Part shown: positions 1 to 7,740 of the stretch, one piece after another | How the letters are laid out: each line of letters opens with the position of its first letter | Position numbering within the stretch: position 1 is the stretch's first letter | From: Dehalococcoidia bacterium | GTDB lineage: Bacteria; Chloroflexota; Dehalococcoidia; GIF9; AB-539-J10 | Assembly (NCBI GenBank): GCA_030612165.1 | Contig: JAUWOK010000007.1 | Span: forward strand, 1 to 19,625 | Direction of reading: 5' to 3' | Length of the DNA: 19,625 bases | Made by a program: the position numbers and the translations under genes | The notes under the pieces: generated by a model | Told to the model about the DNA's origin: nothing | Seen by the model: the letters and a program-made list of their open reading frames with translations, nothing else | Database searches by the model: none

Positions 1-1055
1 AATCGTCTCTAGCTTCTGGTATAGTGGATCACTTCAACAACCTGGGGATTTCAGTTTTCGGCCCCACCATGGCCGCTTCACAGATAGAAGCGAGCAAGGT
101 GTTCGCAAGAAAACTGATGCAAAAATACGGCATCCCGCTAGCCAAAGGCACCACTTGCTCTTCTTACACGGAAGCCCGTAACTATGTCCGGCAACATTCT
201 CTCCCCCTCGTCATCAAGGCAGATGGACTGGCCGCCGGCAAAGGTGTAATAATTGTTGATTCCTTGGAAGCCGCTGACAAAACACTGCATGCTGTCATGA
301 ACTCCCGAATTTTCGGCACTGCGGGAGAAAAAGTAGTGATTGAGGAATATATCAACGGCAGAGAAGTAAGCATGATTGTTTTCACAGACGGCAAAACGAT
401 CTTACCCATGCCACCCACCTGTGATTACAAGAAAATATATGATGACGACCATGGACCCAATACCGGTGGCATGGGCAGTTATTGCCCTCCCGCTTTTTTC
501 TCTTCTCAGATGAAAGAGGAAGCCGTCAACCATGTTTTAGCTCCAGCAGTCAAGGCAATGGACAACGAAGGTATTTTGTACAAGGGAGTACTTTACGCCG
601 GCTTAATCCTCGCGGAAGGAAACCTTTCAACATTGGAATTCAATGCTCGTTTTGGCGACCCCGAGACTCAGTCTATTCTGCCTCTTTTGAAAACTGACTT
701 GGTGGACATATGTCAGGCAGTAATTGAAAATAAGCTGGATCAGATAGATTTGGAATGGAGCCAGGAGGCCTGCGTCGGAGTAGTAATGGCTTCGGCAGGT
801 TACCCGGGAAATTATAGAACAGGATTTCCCATACACGGTCTGGATAGCGTAGATGAAGATATTATGGTTTTCCACGCCGGGACTAAATTGAATGAATGCG
901 GGACAATCTGCACTAACGGAGGAAGAGTACTCACCATAGTAGGAACAGGCAGGAATATAGCCGAGGCGCGTGATAAGGTTTACCGCAACTTGCCCAAAAT
1001 TCATTTCGAGGGCTGTAATTACCGTAAAGATATCGCCCTCAGGGAGATAGCGTAA
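1..1055 (+). CDS. purD: Phosphoribosylamine-glycine ligase (GAR synthetase), 5' partial
   Basis: PurD joins phosphoribosylamine and glycine using ATP to form GAR, the second step of de novo purine synthesis in the cytoplasm. The frame is already open at base 3 and reads SSLASGIVDHF before the first in-window start (GTG at 24), which matches the middle of PurD. The gene therefore begins upstream, and about 70-80 residues of the usual ~420 are missing. Visible ATP-grasp motifs are LVIKADGLAAGKGV, EEYINGREVS, GPNTGGMGSYCPP and EFNARFGDPETQ. The usual DHKR before the GPNTGGMG motif reads DYKK here, a mild change. The stop overlaps the purE start by one base (TAATG), which suggests translational coupling. 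Confidence 0.96.
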   Translation, partial: SSLASGIVDHFNNLGISVFGPTMAASQIEASKVFARKLMQKYGIPLAKGTTCSSYTEARNYVRQHSLPLVIKADGLAAGKGVIIVDSLEAADKTLHAVMNSRIFGTAGEKVVIEEYINGREVSMIVFTDGKTILPMPPTCDYKKIYDDDHGPNTGGMGSYCPPAFFSSQMKEEAVNHVLAPAVKAMDNEGILYKGVLYAGLILAEGNLSTLEFNARFGDPETQSILPLLKTDLVDICQAVIENKLDQIDLEWSQEACVGVVMASAGYPGNYRTGFPIHGLDSVDEDIMVFHAGTKLNECGTICTNGGRVLTIVGTGRNIAEARDKVYRNLPKIHFEGCNYRKDIALREIA

Positions 1056-1519
1056 TGGCACTGGTAGGAGTAGTTCTGGGAAGCAAAACCGACACTGAAT
1101 TAATACAACCCGCGCTGGACATGATGAAAAAGCTGGATATAGATTACCAGCTTTCCATTATCTCGGCTCACAGAAATCCGGAAAAAGTGAGAGAATACGG
1201 GCTCAAGGCCGTTGAAAGAGGAATAGAGGTAATCATTGCCGCTGCAGGCATGTCCGCTCATTTACCAGGTGTATTAAGCAGTTGGACTATGCTTCCTGTA
1301 ATCGGAGTACCATTGCCAACCAGTGAACTTAAAGGCCTGGATGCTCTATTTTCCATAAGCCAGATGCCTGCAGGAGTGCCTGTAGCCTGCATGGGCATTG
1401 GAACCAGTGGAGCCAAAAACGCCGCCCTGTTTGCCGCCCAGATCCTGGGAACGAAGTATGACGAGATCAAGCAAGCCTACCGGGTATACAGAGAGCAGCT
1501 TGCAGGGGGACAATTATGA
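1055..1519 (+). CDS. purE: 5-(carboxyamino)imidazole ribonucleotide mutase (PurE)
   Basis: PurE converts N5-CAIR to CAIR, or carboxylates AIR directly in class II enzymes, in purine synthesis. The 154 residues fit the family. Residues 8-13 are LGSKTD (usually GSKSD). SAHR at 37-40 carries the expected catalytic His39. GMSAHLPG lies at 65-72, and QMPAGVPVACMGIG is near 103-116. The ATG overlaps the purD stop by one base and the 3' end overlaps purB by four (ATGA). No purK lies in the window, so the sequence alone does not decide between the class I (PurK-dependent) and class II enzyme; the general look is bacterial class I. Confidence 0.95.
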   Translation: MALVGVVLGSKTDTELIQPALDMMKKLDIDYQLSIISAHRNPEKVREYGLKAVERGIEVIIAAAGMSAHLPGVLSSWTMLPVIGVPLPTSELKGLDALFSISQMPAGVPVACMGIGTSGAKNAALFAAQILGTKYDEIKQAYRVYREQLAGGQL

Positions 1520-2859
1520 TTGAGCGTTATTCCAGGCCGCGGATGAAAAGAATATGGTCTGCAGAAAACAAGTTCGATAAATGGCTGCAGATAGAAATAG
1601 TTGCTTGCGAAGCATGGGCTGAATTGGGACGGATTCCCCGCGAGGTTATGCCGAAAATCAGAAAGGCAACTTATGACAAAGAGCGGATCGCTGCCTTTCT
1701 GGAAGTAACTCATCATGATATGACCGCTTTCACCAGTTCGGTCGCCGAAAGCCTCGGGGAAGAATCGCGTTTCATTCATCTGGGACTAACGTCATCGGAT
1801 ATAATGGACACTGCTTTGAGCTTGCAACTTGTAGAGGCGGCTTCCATCCTGGAAGAAGACTTGGCAATTATCATCCCTACCCTTGAAAATAAAGCTATTG
1901 AGTATAAGCATACCGCCATGATTGGAAGAACCCATGGAGTACACGCCGAGCCCACCACCTTCGGGCTAAAAATGGCCCTCTGGTCCGAAGAAATGAAGCG
2001 TCATGCTACGAGGCTGGCCGAGGCAAAGAAAATTATCTCGGTAGGAAAGAGCTCAGGGGCCGTCGGCACATACGCTACAGTGCCGCCGAAAGCGGAGGAA
2101 CTAATTTGCCAGAGACTGGGGCTCGTGCCTGCGCCGATATCAAGCCAGATTATTCAGCGTGACCGACACGCTCAGTTCGTAACAACGCTGGCTCTCATTG
2201 CCAGCTCCCTGGAAAAGTTTGCTACCGAAATCAGGGGGCTGCAACGCACAGAAATCCTGGAAGCGGAAGAGCCTTTCCGGATAGGGCAAACAGGTTCGTC
2301 AGCAATGCCTCACAAACGTAACCCTGAACTATGCGAGCGTATTTGCGGGCTGGCCAGGTTAATAAGAGGGTACGCCTTAACATCAATGGAAAATATCGCT
2401 CTATGGCACGAGCGCGACATCAGCCATTCATCCGCTGAGCGCATTATTTTACCTGACAGCTGTTTGGCACTGGACTACATGTTGTCTATATTCACAACGG
2501 TAATGCAGGACCTCAAAGTTTACCCCGACAACATGCGCCGTAATCTCGAATGCACTAAAGGACTCATATTCTCGCAGAAAGTCCTACTCTCACTCATTGA
2601 CAAAGGCATGAGCCGCAAGGAGGCTTATGAAATAGTGCAGGATAACGCCATGCGCGCATGGCAGGAAAAGATTGGCTTCCTGCCTCTTCTGGAAGCTGAC
2701 AGCAAGGTAACTGCCCATCTGAACAAAAACGAACTGGCGTCCATCTTCAGTTATGATCAGTATTTAAAACACGTGGACGATATTTTTAAGAGGCTAAACC
2801 TAATCACACCAAGAGAAATCCCACAAAAGAACATGGAGGAGGCACCGATTGTCAGCTAG
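1516..2859 (+). CDS. purB: Adenylosuccinate lyase
   Basis: PurB cleaves SAICAR to AICAR and adenylosuccinate to AMP, releasing fumarate, so it acts twice in purine synthesis. It is a 447-aa member of the fumarase/aspartase superfamily, normally a homotetramer. Motifs in order are HLGLTSSD (88-95), GRTHGVHAEPTTFG (137-150, with the general acid/base His140) and the superfamily signature GSSAMPHKRNP (260-270), whose serine pair is the likely catalytic base loop. The ATG overlaps purE by four bases and has an AGGGGG ribosome-binding site just upstream. The last codons overlap the TTG start of purC by 11 bases. Confidence 0.96.
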   Translation: MIERYSRPRMKRIWSAENKFDKWLQIEIVACEAWAELGRIPREVMPKIRKATYDKERIAAFLEVTHHDMTAFTSSVAESLGEESRFIHLGLTSSDIMDTALSLQLVEAASILEEDLAIIIPTLENKAIEYKHTAMIGRTHGVHAEPTTFGLKMALWSEEMKRHATRLAEAKKIISVGKSSGAVGTYATVPPKAEELICQRLGLVPAPISSQIIQRDRHAQFVTTLALIASSLEKFATEIRGLQRTEILEAEEPFRIGQTGSSAMPHKRNPELCERICGLARLIRGYALTSMENIALWHERDISHSSAERIILPDSCLALDYMLSIFTTVMQDLKVYPDNMRRNLECTKGLIFSQKVLLSLIDKGMSRKEAYEIVQDNAMRAWQEKIGFLPLLEADSKVTAHLNKNELASIFSYDQYLKHVDDIFKRLNLITPREIPQKNMEEAPIVS

Positions 2860-3793
2860 TAATACAAGCACAACCGTTCTGGTAGAGACCCGTCTGCCCT
2901 TGCCTTTATATCGGCAGGGAAAAGTGCGGGATGTTTACGAACTGGATAATAAATTACTCATAGTCTCCACTGATCGTATATCCGCTTTTGATGTTGTATT
3001 GCCCTGCGGCATACCTGGCAAGGGAGCGATCCTCAATCAAATATCCGCTTTCTGGTTTGAAAGAACAGCTCATATATTGACCAATCATCTAGCCGAAATG
3101 GTAGATAGCCTGGGTGTATTGCGTGAGGCAGACAAAACTAAGCCCGGGCAACCGGCACAAGATTACCCCGACTACCTGGTTGGACGTTCTATGATCACAG
3201 CTAAGGCAGAACGGGTGCCAGTAGAATGTATCGTCAGGGGGTATCTGGCAGGCTCAGCATGGCAGGAATATCAAGAAAAAGGCATGGTGGGAGGAGTTGC
3301 CCTGCCACCAGGAATGCAGGAAAGTGAAGAACTGCCCGAAATCATGTTCACTCCCACCACCAAGAGTGAAGCGGAACACGATCGGCCTCTGGAAGCGCGT
3401 GATATCCAAGAACTTGGTATTGCTGACATACTGCCGATTCTGGAAGAAAAAAGCCGGCTTATTTACAGTTACGCCAGGAACTTTGCTAAATCCAAGGGGA
3501 TCATTATCGCCGATACCAAATTCGAATTCGGATATATTGATAGCAAGCTGGCAATTATAGATGAACTGTTAACTCCGGACTCCAGCAGATTCTGGGAAAT
3601 CGAAGGATACAAAATCGGGCAAGCACAGGACAGTTTTGACAAACAACCTATCCGGGACTGGCTCACAAACTCAGGATGGAACAAAACTCCACCCGCTCCC
3701 ATGCTTCCTCAGGAAATCATCAAAGCCACCACGCTGCGTTACAATAAGATTTACCATTTGTTCACAGGGAGGAGCTTAAATGTATCTGGCTAA
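2849..3793 (+). CDS. purC: Phosphoribosylaminoimidazole-succinocarboxamide synthase
   Basis: PurC (SAICAR synthetase) condenses CAIR with aspartate using ATP. At 314 aa it is the longer form seen in yeast and many bacteria, not the ~237-aa E. coli type. Motifs are GKVRDVYEL (24-32), VSTDRISAFDVV (39-50), IPGKGAILNQISAFWF (55-70), CIVRGYLAGSAWQEY (127-141), FTPTTKSEAEHD (167-178) and ADTKFEFG. The start is TTG at 2849: GGAGGAGG at 2835-2842 lies six bases ahead, and the protein would lose its N-terminal strand with any later start. It overlaps purB by 11 bases and purS by 14. Confidence 0.95.
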   Translation: MSASNTSTTVLVETRLPLPLYRQGKVRDVYELDNKLLIVSTDRISAFDVVLPCGIPGKGAILNQISAFWFERTAHILTNHLAEMVDSLGVLREADKTKPGQPAQDYPDYLVGRSMITAKAERVPVECIVRGYLAGSAWQEYQEKGMVGGVALPPGMQESEELPEIMFTPTTKSEAEHDRPLEARDIQELGIADILPILEEKSRLIYSYARNFAKSKGIIIADTKFEFGYIDSKLAIIDELLTPDSSRFWEIEGYKIGQAQDSFDKQPIRDWLTNSGWNKTPPAPMLPQEIIKATTLRYNKIYHLFTGRSLNVSG

Positions 3794-4055
3794 AGTTCAT
3801 ATCTTTCTCAAACCAGTGGTCAATGACCCTCAGGGGCTGACCATAAAAAGCGCCTTGCACAATCTGGGTTTCAGCCTGGTCTCCAGCATTCGCGCCGGCA
3901 AATACATAGAAATCAAAGTAGCAACGGAAGATCAGGATATCGCTCGGGAACAAGTCGATGAGATGTGCCGCAAGCTGCTGGCCAATCCGGTCATCGAACG
4001 ATATTCTTTCACAATAGAAAAAATATCGTTCGCGGAGAAAAATGGATTGGGATAA
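3780..4055 (+). CDS. purS: FGAM synthase subunit PurS
   Basis: PurS is the small third subunit of the PurLQS formylglycinamidine synthase, which converts FGAR to FGAM. It bridges the glutaminase PurQ and the synthetase PurL and helps pass ammonia between them. The 91-aa product has the family layout: strand YLAKVHIFLKP, then DPQGLTIKSALHNLGF, then the glycine-containing turn SSIRAGKYIEI and a C-terminal helix ending in NPVIERYSF. A GGGAGG ribosome-binding site lies inside the end of purC, and the start overlaps purC by 14 bases. It is the last gene of the operon here: no purQ or purL follows, and the next gene is convergent. Confidence 0.9.
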   Translation: MYLAKVHIFLKPVVNDPQGLTIKSALHNLGFSLVSSIRAGKYIEIKVATEDQDIAREQVDEMCRKLLANPVIERYSFTIEKISFAEKNGLG

Positions 4056-4112
4056 CACAACCAAGCCAGCAGAAATATCCATTTATCTCCGATAAAAATA
4101 CCTGCCGTGACC

Positions 4113-5099
4113 TCATGTAGCCAGCACTTTCACCATCTGCAATAAACCGGGACTCAGTTCTTTGCTCAGCCGCCAGGTATCTTCAAGGGGAGTAAGTGCC
4201 TCCCTACCACCCACCTCGCCAACCATATAACCACTTTTACCTTGATACAAAGCCTGCACAGCCATATTTCCCAACTTGCTAGCTAAAATTCTGTCTCTAG
4301 CTGTAGGGGATCCACCTCTCTGCACATGCCCTAAAATACATATGCGATATTCTATCCCCATCTGCTCTCCCACCTGTCGGGCAATCTGAATCGCCCCACC
4401 AGCATCGTCACCCTCTGCCACCACTATAATGCTGGATTTCTTACCCGTGGCAATATTATGCCTTATTGCTTCACAGATAGCCTCTATACTTGTCTCAACT
4501 TCCGGTATCAATATCTCTTCAGCGCCTCCGGCAATACCTACGCCCAGAGCCAGAAAACCTCTGGCTTTGCCCATGACCTCAATAAAGAAAGGGCGCTGCA
4601 GAGAACTAGCAGTATCCCTAATTTTGTCTATAGCGTCCAACGCCGTATTCATAGCAGTGTCGAATCCTATTGTATAATCTGACCCATAAACATCATTATC
4701 TATGGTGCCGGGAACGCCTATAACCTTCACGTCTCCTGCCTCCGCCAGCGCGGTTGCTCCCCGAAAGGTGCCATCTCCCCCGATCGTTATCAGCCCATCA
4801 ATTCCTCTTTCCCGCAAGCTCAATGCCGCCTTCTCTACTCCTCCCGGCATTTTCATCTCTTCACAGCGCGCAGTCTCCAGAAAAGTGCCTCCCCGCTGGA
4901 TAATATTAGCCACATCTCTGGGCCCCAGTTCGACAAAATCTTTCGCAAACAATCCTTTATAACCCCGGCGAATTCCTATTACCTCCAGGTTGTGGCTTGC
5001 ACCACAACGCACAACCGCCCTGATACAAGCATTCATACCGGGAGCATCGCCACCACTGGTCAAAACCCCAATTCGTTTCACTTTCGCTGCAGCATTCAT
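4113..5099 (-). CDS. pfkA: ATP-dependent 6-phosphofructokinase
   Basis: PfkA phosphorylates fructose 6-phosphate to the 1,6-bisphosphate, the committed step of glycolysis. The 328-aa product is of the bacterial group A size. Residues 10-22 (IGVLTSGGDAPGM) and GGDGT at 107-111 form the nucleotide site; Gly after GGD is the usual sign of ATP rather than PPi use. TIDND at 132-136 contains the catalytic Asp134. GHVQRGGSPTARDR (257-270) belongs to the sugar-phosphate and effector region. The MGR motif of the active site reads MGK (176-178). A GAGG ribosome-binding site lies eight bases before the ATG. It is divergent from otsA and convergent with purS, so it is probably transcribed alone. Confidence 0.95.
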   Translation of the reverse strand: MNAAAKVKRIGVLTSGGDAPGMNACIRAVVRCGASHNLEVIGIRRGYKGLFAKDFVELGPRDVANIIQRGGTFLETARCEEMKMPGGVEKAALSLRERGIDGLITIGGDGTFRGATALAEAGDVKVIGVPGTIDNDVYGSDYTIGFDTAMNTALDAIDKIRDTASSLQRPFFIEVMGKARGFLALGVGIAGGAEEILIPEVETSIEAICEAIRHNIATGKKSSIIVVAEGDDAGGAIQIARQVGEQMGIEYRICILGHVQRGGSPTARDRILASKLGNMAVQALYQGKSGYMVGEVGGREALTPLEDTWRLSKELSPGLLQMVKVLAT

Positions 5100-5138
5100 C
5101 TCAAAAACCTCGCAAATTCACTCTACCCGATAGAGCCC

Positions 5139-5147
5139 ATTGTAACA
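5139..5147 (-). promoter_or_regulatory. Extended -10 promoter for pfkA (candidate)
   Basis: On the minus strand TGTTACAAT forms an extended -10 element (TGn plus TACAAT, 5 of 6 to consensus). No good -35 box lies 16-18 bases upstream, as is common for extended -10 promoters. The predicted start near 5132 leaves a leader of about 32 bases holding the GAGG ribosome-binding site. This is a pattern match only. Confidence 0.5.
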
Positions 5148-5207
5148 CAGGGAATATCACCGATCCCGTTAATCACGTTTCGTTTCCACAAATAACCAAT
5201 ATCGATG

Positions 5208-5216
5208 TGCTAGAAT
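5208..5216 (+). promoter_or_regulatory. Extended -10 promoter for otsA-otsB (candidate)
   Basis: TGCTAGAAT reads as TGn followed by a -10 hexamer TAGAAT (5 of 6). A clear -35 box is missing. Transcription would start near 5223, giving a leader of about 16 bases with a weak GTGAG ribosome-binding site before the otsA ATG at 5239. It sits back to back with the pfkA promoter, about 64 bases away. Confidence 0.5.
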
Positions 5217-5238
5217 GGGTGAAGGTTGATGTGAGAAA

Positions 5239-6717
5239 ATGAGACCGACAATCTGGAATAAAGAGAATTTCTGCCAGCTTTTGCAAAAGAAATTTTCAGA
5301 GCAACTAATCATTGTGGTATCCAACCGCGAGCCGTACATACATTATCACGGAGGCGACGAAATTAAGTGTCAGGCGGCGGTTGGAGGTGTGACTTCCGCT
5401 CTGGATTCGGCAATGCGTGCCATAAACGGTGTCTGGATAGCCCATGGAGGAGGAGATGCCGACAAGGAAACAGTTACTTCTCAAAATAAACTAATGGTTC
5501 CCCCCGATAACCCCCTTTACACTTTGAAGCGAGTATGGCTTAAGGAGAAAGATTTTAGAGGATATTATCACGGCTTTTCCAATCAGGCGCTTTGGCCGCT
5601 ATGCCACAGCGCGTATGTTCCCCCTGTATTCGACAGATCCCACTGGGACAAATATAAAAAAGTAAATAATATCTTCGCTCGCAACGTACTGGGAGAAATG
5701 CAGAATAGAGAAGCGGTGGTTTTTATTCAGGATTACCACTTTTCGCTGCTACCACGCATGATCAAAAAAACAAACCCTACTGCTACTCTAGCGCAGTTCT
5801 GGCACATTCCCTGGCCTCATTCACAGAAACTCCGTATTTGTCCCTGGCACGAAGAGATACTGGATGGGTTATTGGGAAACGACCTTCTGGGTTTTCACAC
5901 ATTAACTTATTGCCATAATTTTCTGGACGCAGCGAGCAGTCTCAAGGGAGTCAAAGTCGATTACAAAAATGGCGAAATCACGTGGAAGGGGCAAAGGACT
6001 AGAGTACGCCCTTTCCCCATCAGCGTAGATTTCGAACAACTCTCCCAAGATATACAAAAAGACGAGGTGGAAGAAGAATTTAAACGGCTCAAAGACAGGT
6101 TGGGAATAAAAGACGAGATTATCATTATTAGCATAGATAGAGTGGATTATACCAAGGGTATCACTCAGAGGATGCTGGCTCTAGATCGTTTTTTGTGCGA
6201 TTACCCAGAATACAAAGAGAAACTGGCACTCATACAGACAGGCACACCTTCTCGGACAGACATTCCCAGTTATGAAAACCTGGGGCAGGAAATTATCCGT
6301 TTGACAGAATGGATCAATCAAAAACATGGTTCCGAGATATGGAAACCGGTAATTACCCTGCCTGGTCCATTACTGCCGCTCACGCTGACCACGCTGGAAG
6401 GCAAAGCGGATATATGTATAATAAGCTCCCTACACGATGGAATGAACCTGGTGGCCAAGGAATATGTGGCCAGCCATGTCAACAACGAAGGCATATTACT
6501 GCTAAGCTCCTTTACCGGCGCAGCAAAGGAACTCAAGCACTCTATAAAAATAAACCCTTTTGCCCCCGACCTTTTTGCCAAAGCTATCAAAGACGCTATA
6601 GAGATGCCGGCGGCTGAGAAAAAGCGCAGAATGAAAAAAGACAGAGACATTATCCGAAAAAACAATATCTACAAATGGGCCGCCGACATATTTCTGGAAT
6701 TATCCAGACCGCGCTAG
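5239..6717 (+). CDS. otsA: Trehalose-6-phosphate synthase (GT20 family)
   Basis: OtsA transfers glucose from a nucleotide sugar to glucose 6-phosphate, giving trehalose 6-phosphate, which OtsB then dephosphorylates. The 492-aa GT-B protein has the GT20 landmarks: VVSNREPY (26-33, sugar-phosphate loop), AVGGVTSAL (47-55), IQDYH (163-167, catalytic Asp165 region), FWHIPWP (187-193), DRVDYTKG (300-307, donor-phosphate Arg301 and Lys306) and SLHDGMNLVAKEYVA (397-411, with Glu408 for the nucleotide ribose). Two places differ from the E. coli pattern: WIAHGGGDADKE (66-77) where a GW-G motif is usual, and HD for RD at 399-400. Adjacent otsB supports trehalose synthesis, but the acceptor or donor could differ. 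Confidence 0.85.
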   Translation: MRPTIWNKENFCQLLQKKFSEQLIIVVSNREPYIHYHGGDEIKCQAAVGGVTSALDSAMRAINGVWIAHGGGDADKETVTSQNKLMVPPDNPLYTLKRVWLKEKDFRGYYHGFSNQALWPLCHSAYVPPVFDRSHWDKYKKVNNIFARNVLGEMQNREAVVFIQDYHFSLLPRMIKKTNPTATLAQFWHIPWPHSQKLRICPWHEEILDGLLGNDLLGFHTLTYCHNFLDAASSLKGVKVDYKNGEITWKGQRTRVRPFPISVDFEQLSQDIQKDEVEEEFKRLKDRLGIKDEIIIISIDRVDYTKGITQRMLALDRFLCDYPEYKEKLALIQTGTPSRTDIPSYENLGQEIIRLTEWINQKHGSEIWKPVITLPGPLLPLTLTTLEGKADICIISSLHDGMNLVAKEYVASHVNNEGILLLSSFTGAAKELKHSIKINPFAPDLFAKAIKDAIEMPAAEKKRRMKKDRDIIRKNNIYKWAADIFLELSRPR

Positions 6718-6720
6718 ATA

Positions 6721-7572
6721 ATGCTAACCATGGAACACCTCTTTTTATACTGGAATAAGCTTTCCGGCAAGGTCAAACAAGCTGAACATATCTTATTATT
6801 GAGTGACTTCGACGGCACGCTATCCCCCATTGCAAAAAAACCTGAACTGGCAACGCTGCCAGAATTAGCAAAAACACGCCTGCAAGGGCTGGCACAAATT
6901 CCCCGCCTGACTCTTGGCGTAATAAGCGGCAGAAATATCAAGGACCTCCAGCAAAAAACAGGTATTAATGACATTCTTTATGCGGGCAATCATGGACTGC
7001 AGATAGAGTACAGAGACATACACTTCAGGCATCCTGTAACAAGCACGATCGGAGAAATTTTGTCCAGGGTAGACTATGACGTGAAACTCGTTTTTGCAAA
7101 CATCGAAGGTGTACTGGTGGAGAACAAGGGCTTAACGTTAAGCCTGCATTACAGGCTGGCGGATGAAACACAAATAGAAGAAATCACCAGAATATTCAAT
7201 AGCATCACTGCCCCTTTCGTTTCTTCAGGCAAAATAAAGGTCACCAGCGGAAAAAAGGTTTACGAAGTAAGACCGGCAGTGGACTGGGACAAGGGCAAAG
7301 CTATAGAATTTATAGTACAGGAGCTCGGATTCAAAAACAAACCGCTCGTACTATACCTGGGAGATGACGTAACGGATTACGATGCTTTTCGAGCAACAAA
7401 CAAACTGGCAGGCATTTCCATTTACGTAGGGCAAGAAAACATAAACATCTCCGCACGATATTTTCTTTATTCTCCTGAGGAAGTCTCATCCTTTCTTGAA
7501 AAGCTGGCGGATTTGTTTGCTTCGCCACAATCAGAACTCAAAAATAAATATGACAGCGATACAACACTTTAG
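6721..7572 (+). CDS. otsB: Trehalose-6-phosphate phosphatase
   Basis: OtsB is a HAD-superfamily phosphatase that releases trehalose from trehalose 6-phosphate. The 283-aa protein has SDFDGTLSP (28-36, nucleophile Asp29 and acid/base Asp31), VISGR (67-71), AGNHGLQIEY (88-97) that begins the cap, VLVENKGLTLSLHYR (131-145), YEVRP (181-185) and LGDDVTDYDAF (213-223, metal-binding Asp pair). It begins three bases after otsA stops, so the two are surely co-transcribed. No clear ribosome-binding site precedes the ATG at 6721. An in-frame ATG at 6730 is an alternative start that would change only three residues. The pair probably makes trehalose as a compatible solute or stress protectant. Confidence 0.92.
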   Translation: MLTMEHLFLYWNKLSGKVKQAEHILLLSDFDGTLSPIAKKPELATLPELAKTRLQGLAQIPRLTLGVISGRNIKDLQQKTGINDILYAGNHGLQIEYRDIHFRHPVTSTIGEILSRVDYDVKLVFANIEGVLVENKGLTLSLHYRLADETQIEEITRIFNSITAPFVSSGKIKVTSGKKVYEVRPAVDWDKGKAIEFIVQELGFKNKPLVLYLGDDVTDYDAFRATNKLAGISIYVGQENINISARYFLYSPEEVSSFLEKLADLFASPQSELKNKYDSDTTL

Positions 7573-7665
7573 AAGTTCCAATCCCAACGCACCGGCCAGG
7601 CATTACCTGTGTGAGGTCACCAGGAGACGTTTCTAATGAGTTTTGACAGCACAAGCGCTGTAGCG

Positions 7666-7695
7666 TTGCACCCTCTACGTCAAGCATGCTATATT
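7666..7695 (+). promoter_or_regulatory. Promoter of the rpsB-tsf-pyrH-frr-cdsA operon
   Basis: A -35 box TTGCAC (7666-7671), an 18-base spacer and a -10 box TATATT (7690-7695) preceded by TGC make a near-consensus promoter. The predicted start is near 7702, leaving a leader of about 39 bases. The promoter lies inside the upstream extension of the rpsB frame, which supports the downstream ATG as the real start. Confidence 0.7.
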
Positions 7696-7740
7696 ATGCA
7701 GGTTTGTCTTATTAAAATATTTACAAAGGAATTAAAGAGA

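Noticed and set aside
4082..4096. TTTATC-TCC-GATAAA hairpin between purS and pfkA as a terminator
   Set aside because: The stem is six A/T-rich pairs with a three-base loop and no following T run, too weak to call.
7598..7625. Inverted repeats after otsB (CCTG...CAGG, GTGA-GG-TCAC)
   Set aside because: Stems are four pairs long and lack a T run; not a convincing terminator or operator.
7636..7740. Upstream extension of the rpsB frame to ATG 7636 (35 extra residues)
   Set aside because: It has no similarity to S2, and the operon promoter (TTGCAC-18-TATATT) lies inside it; MVENTSIKELLEAGVHFGHQT at 7741 is the normal S2 start.
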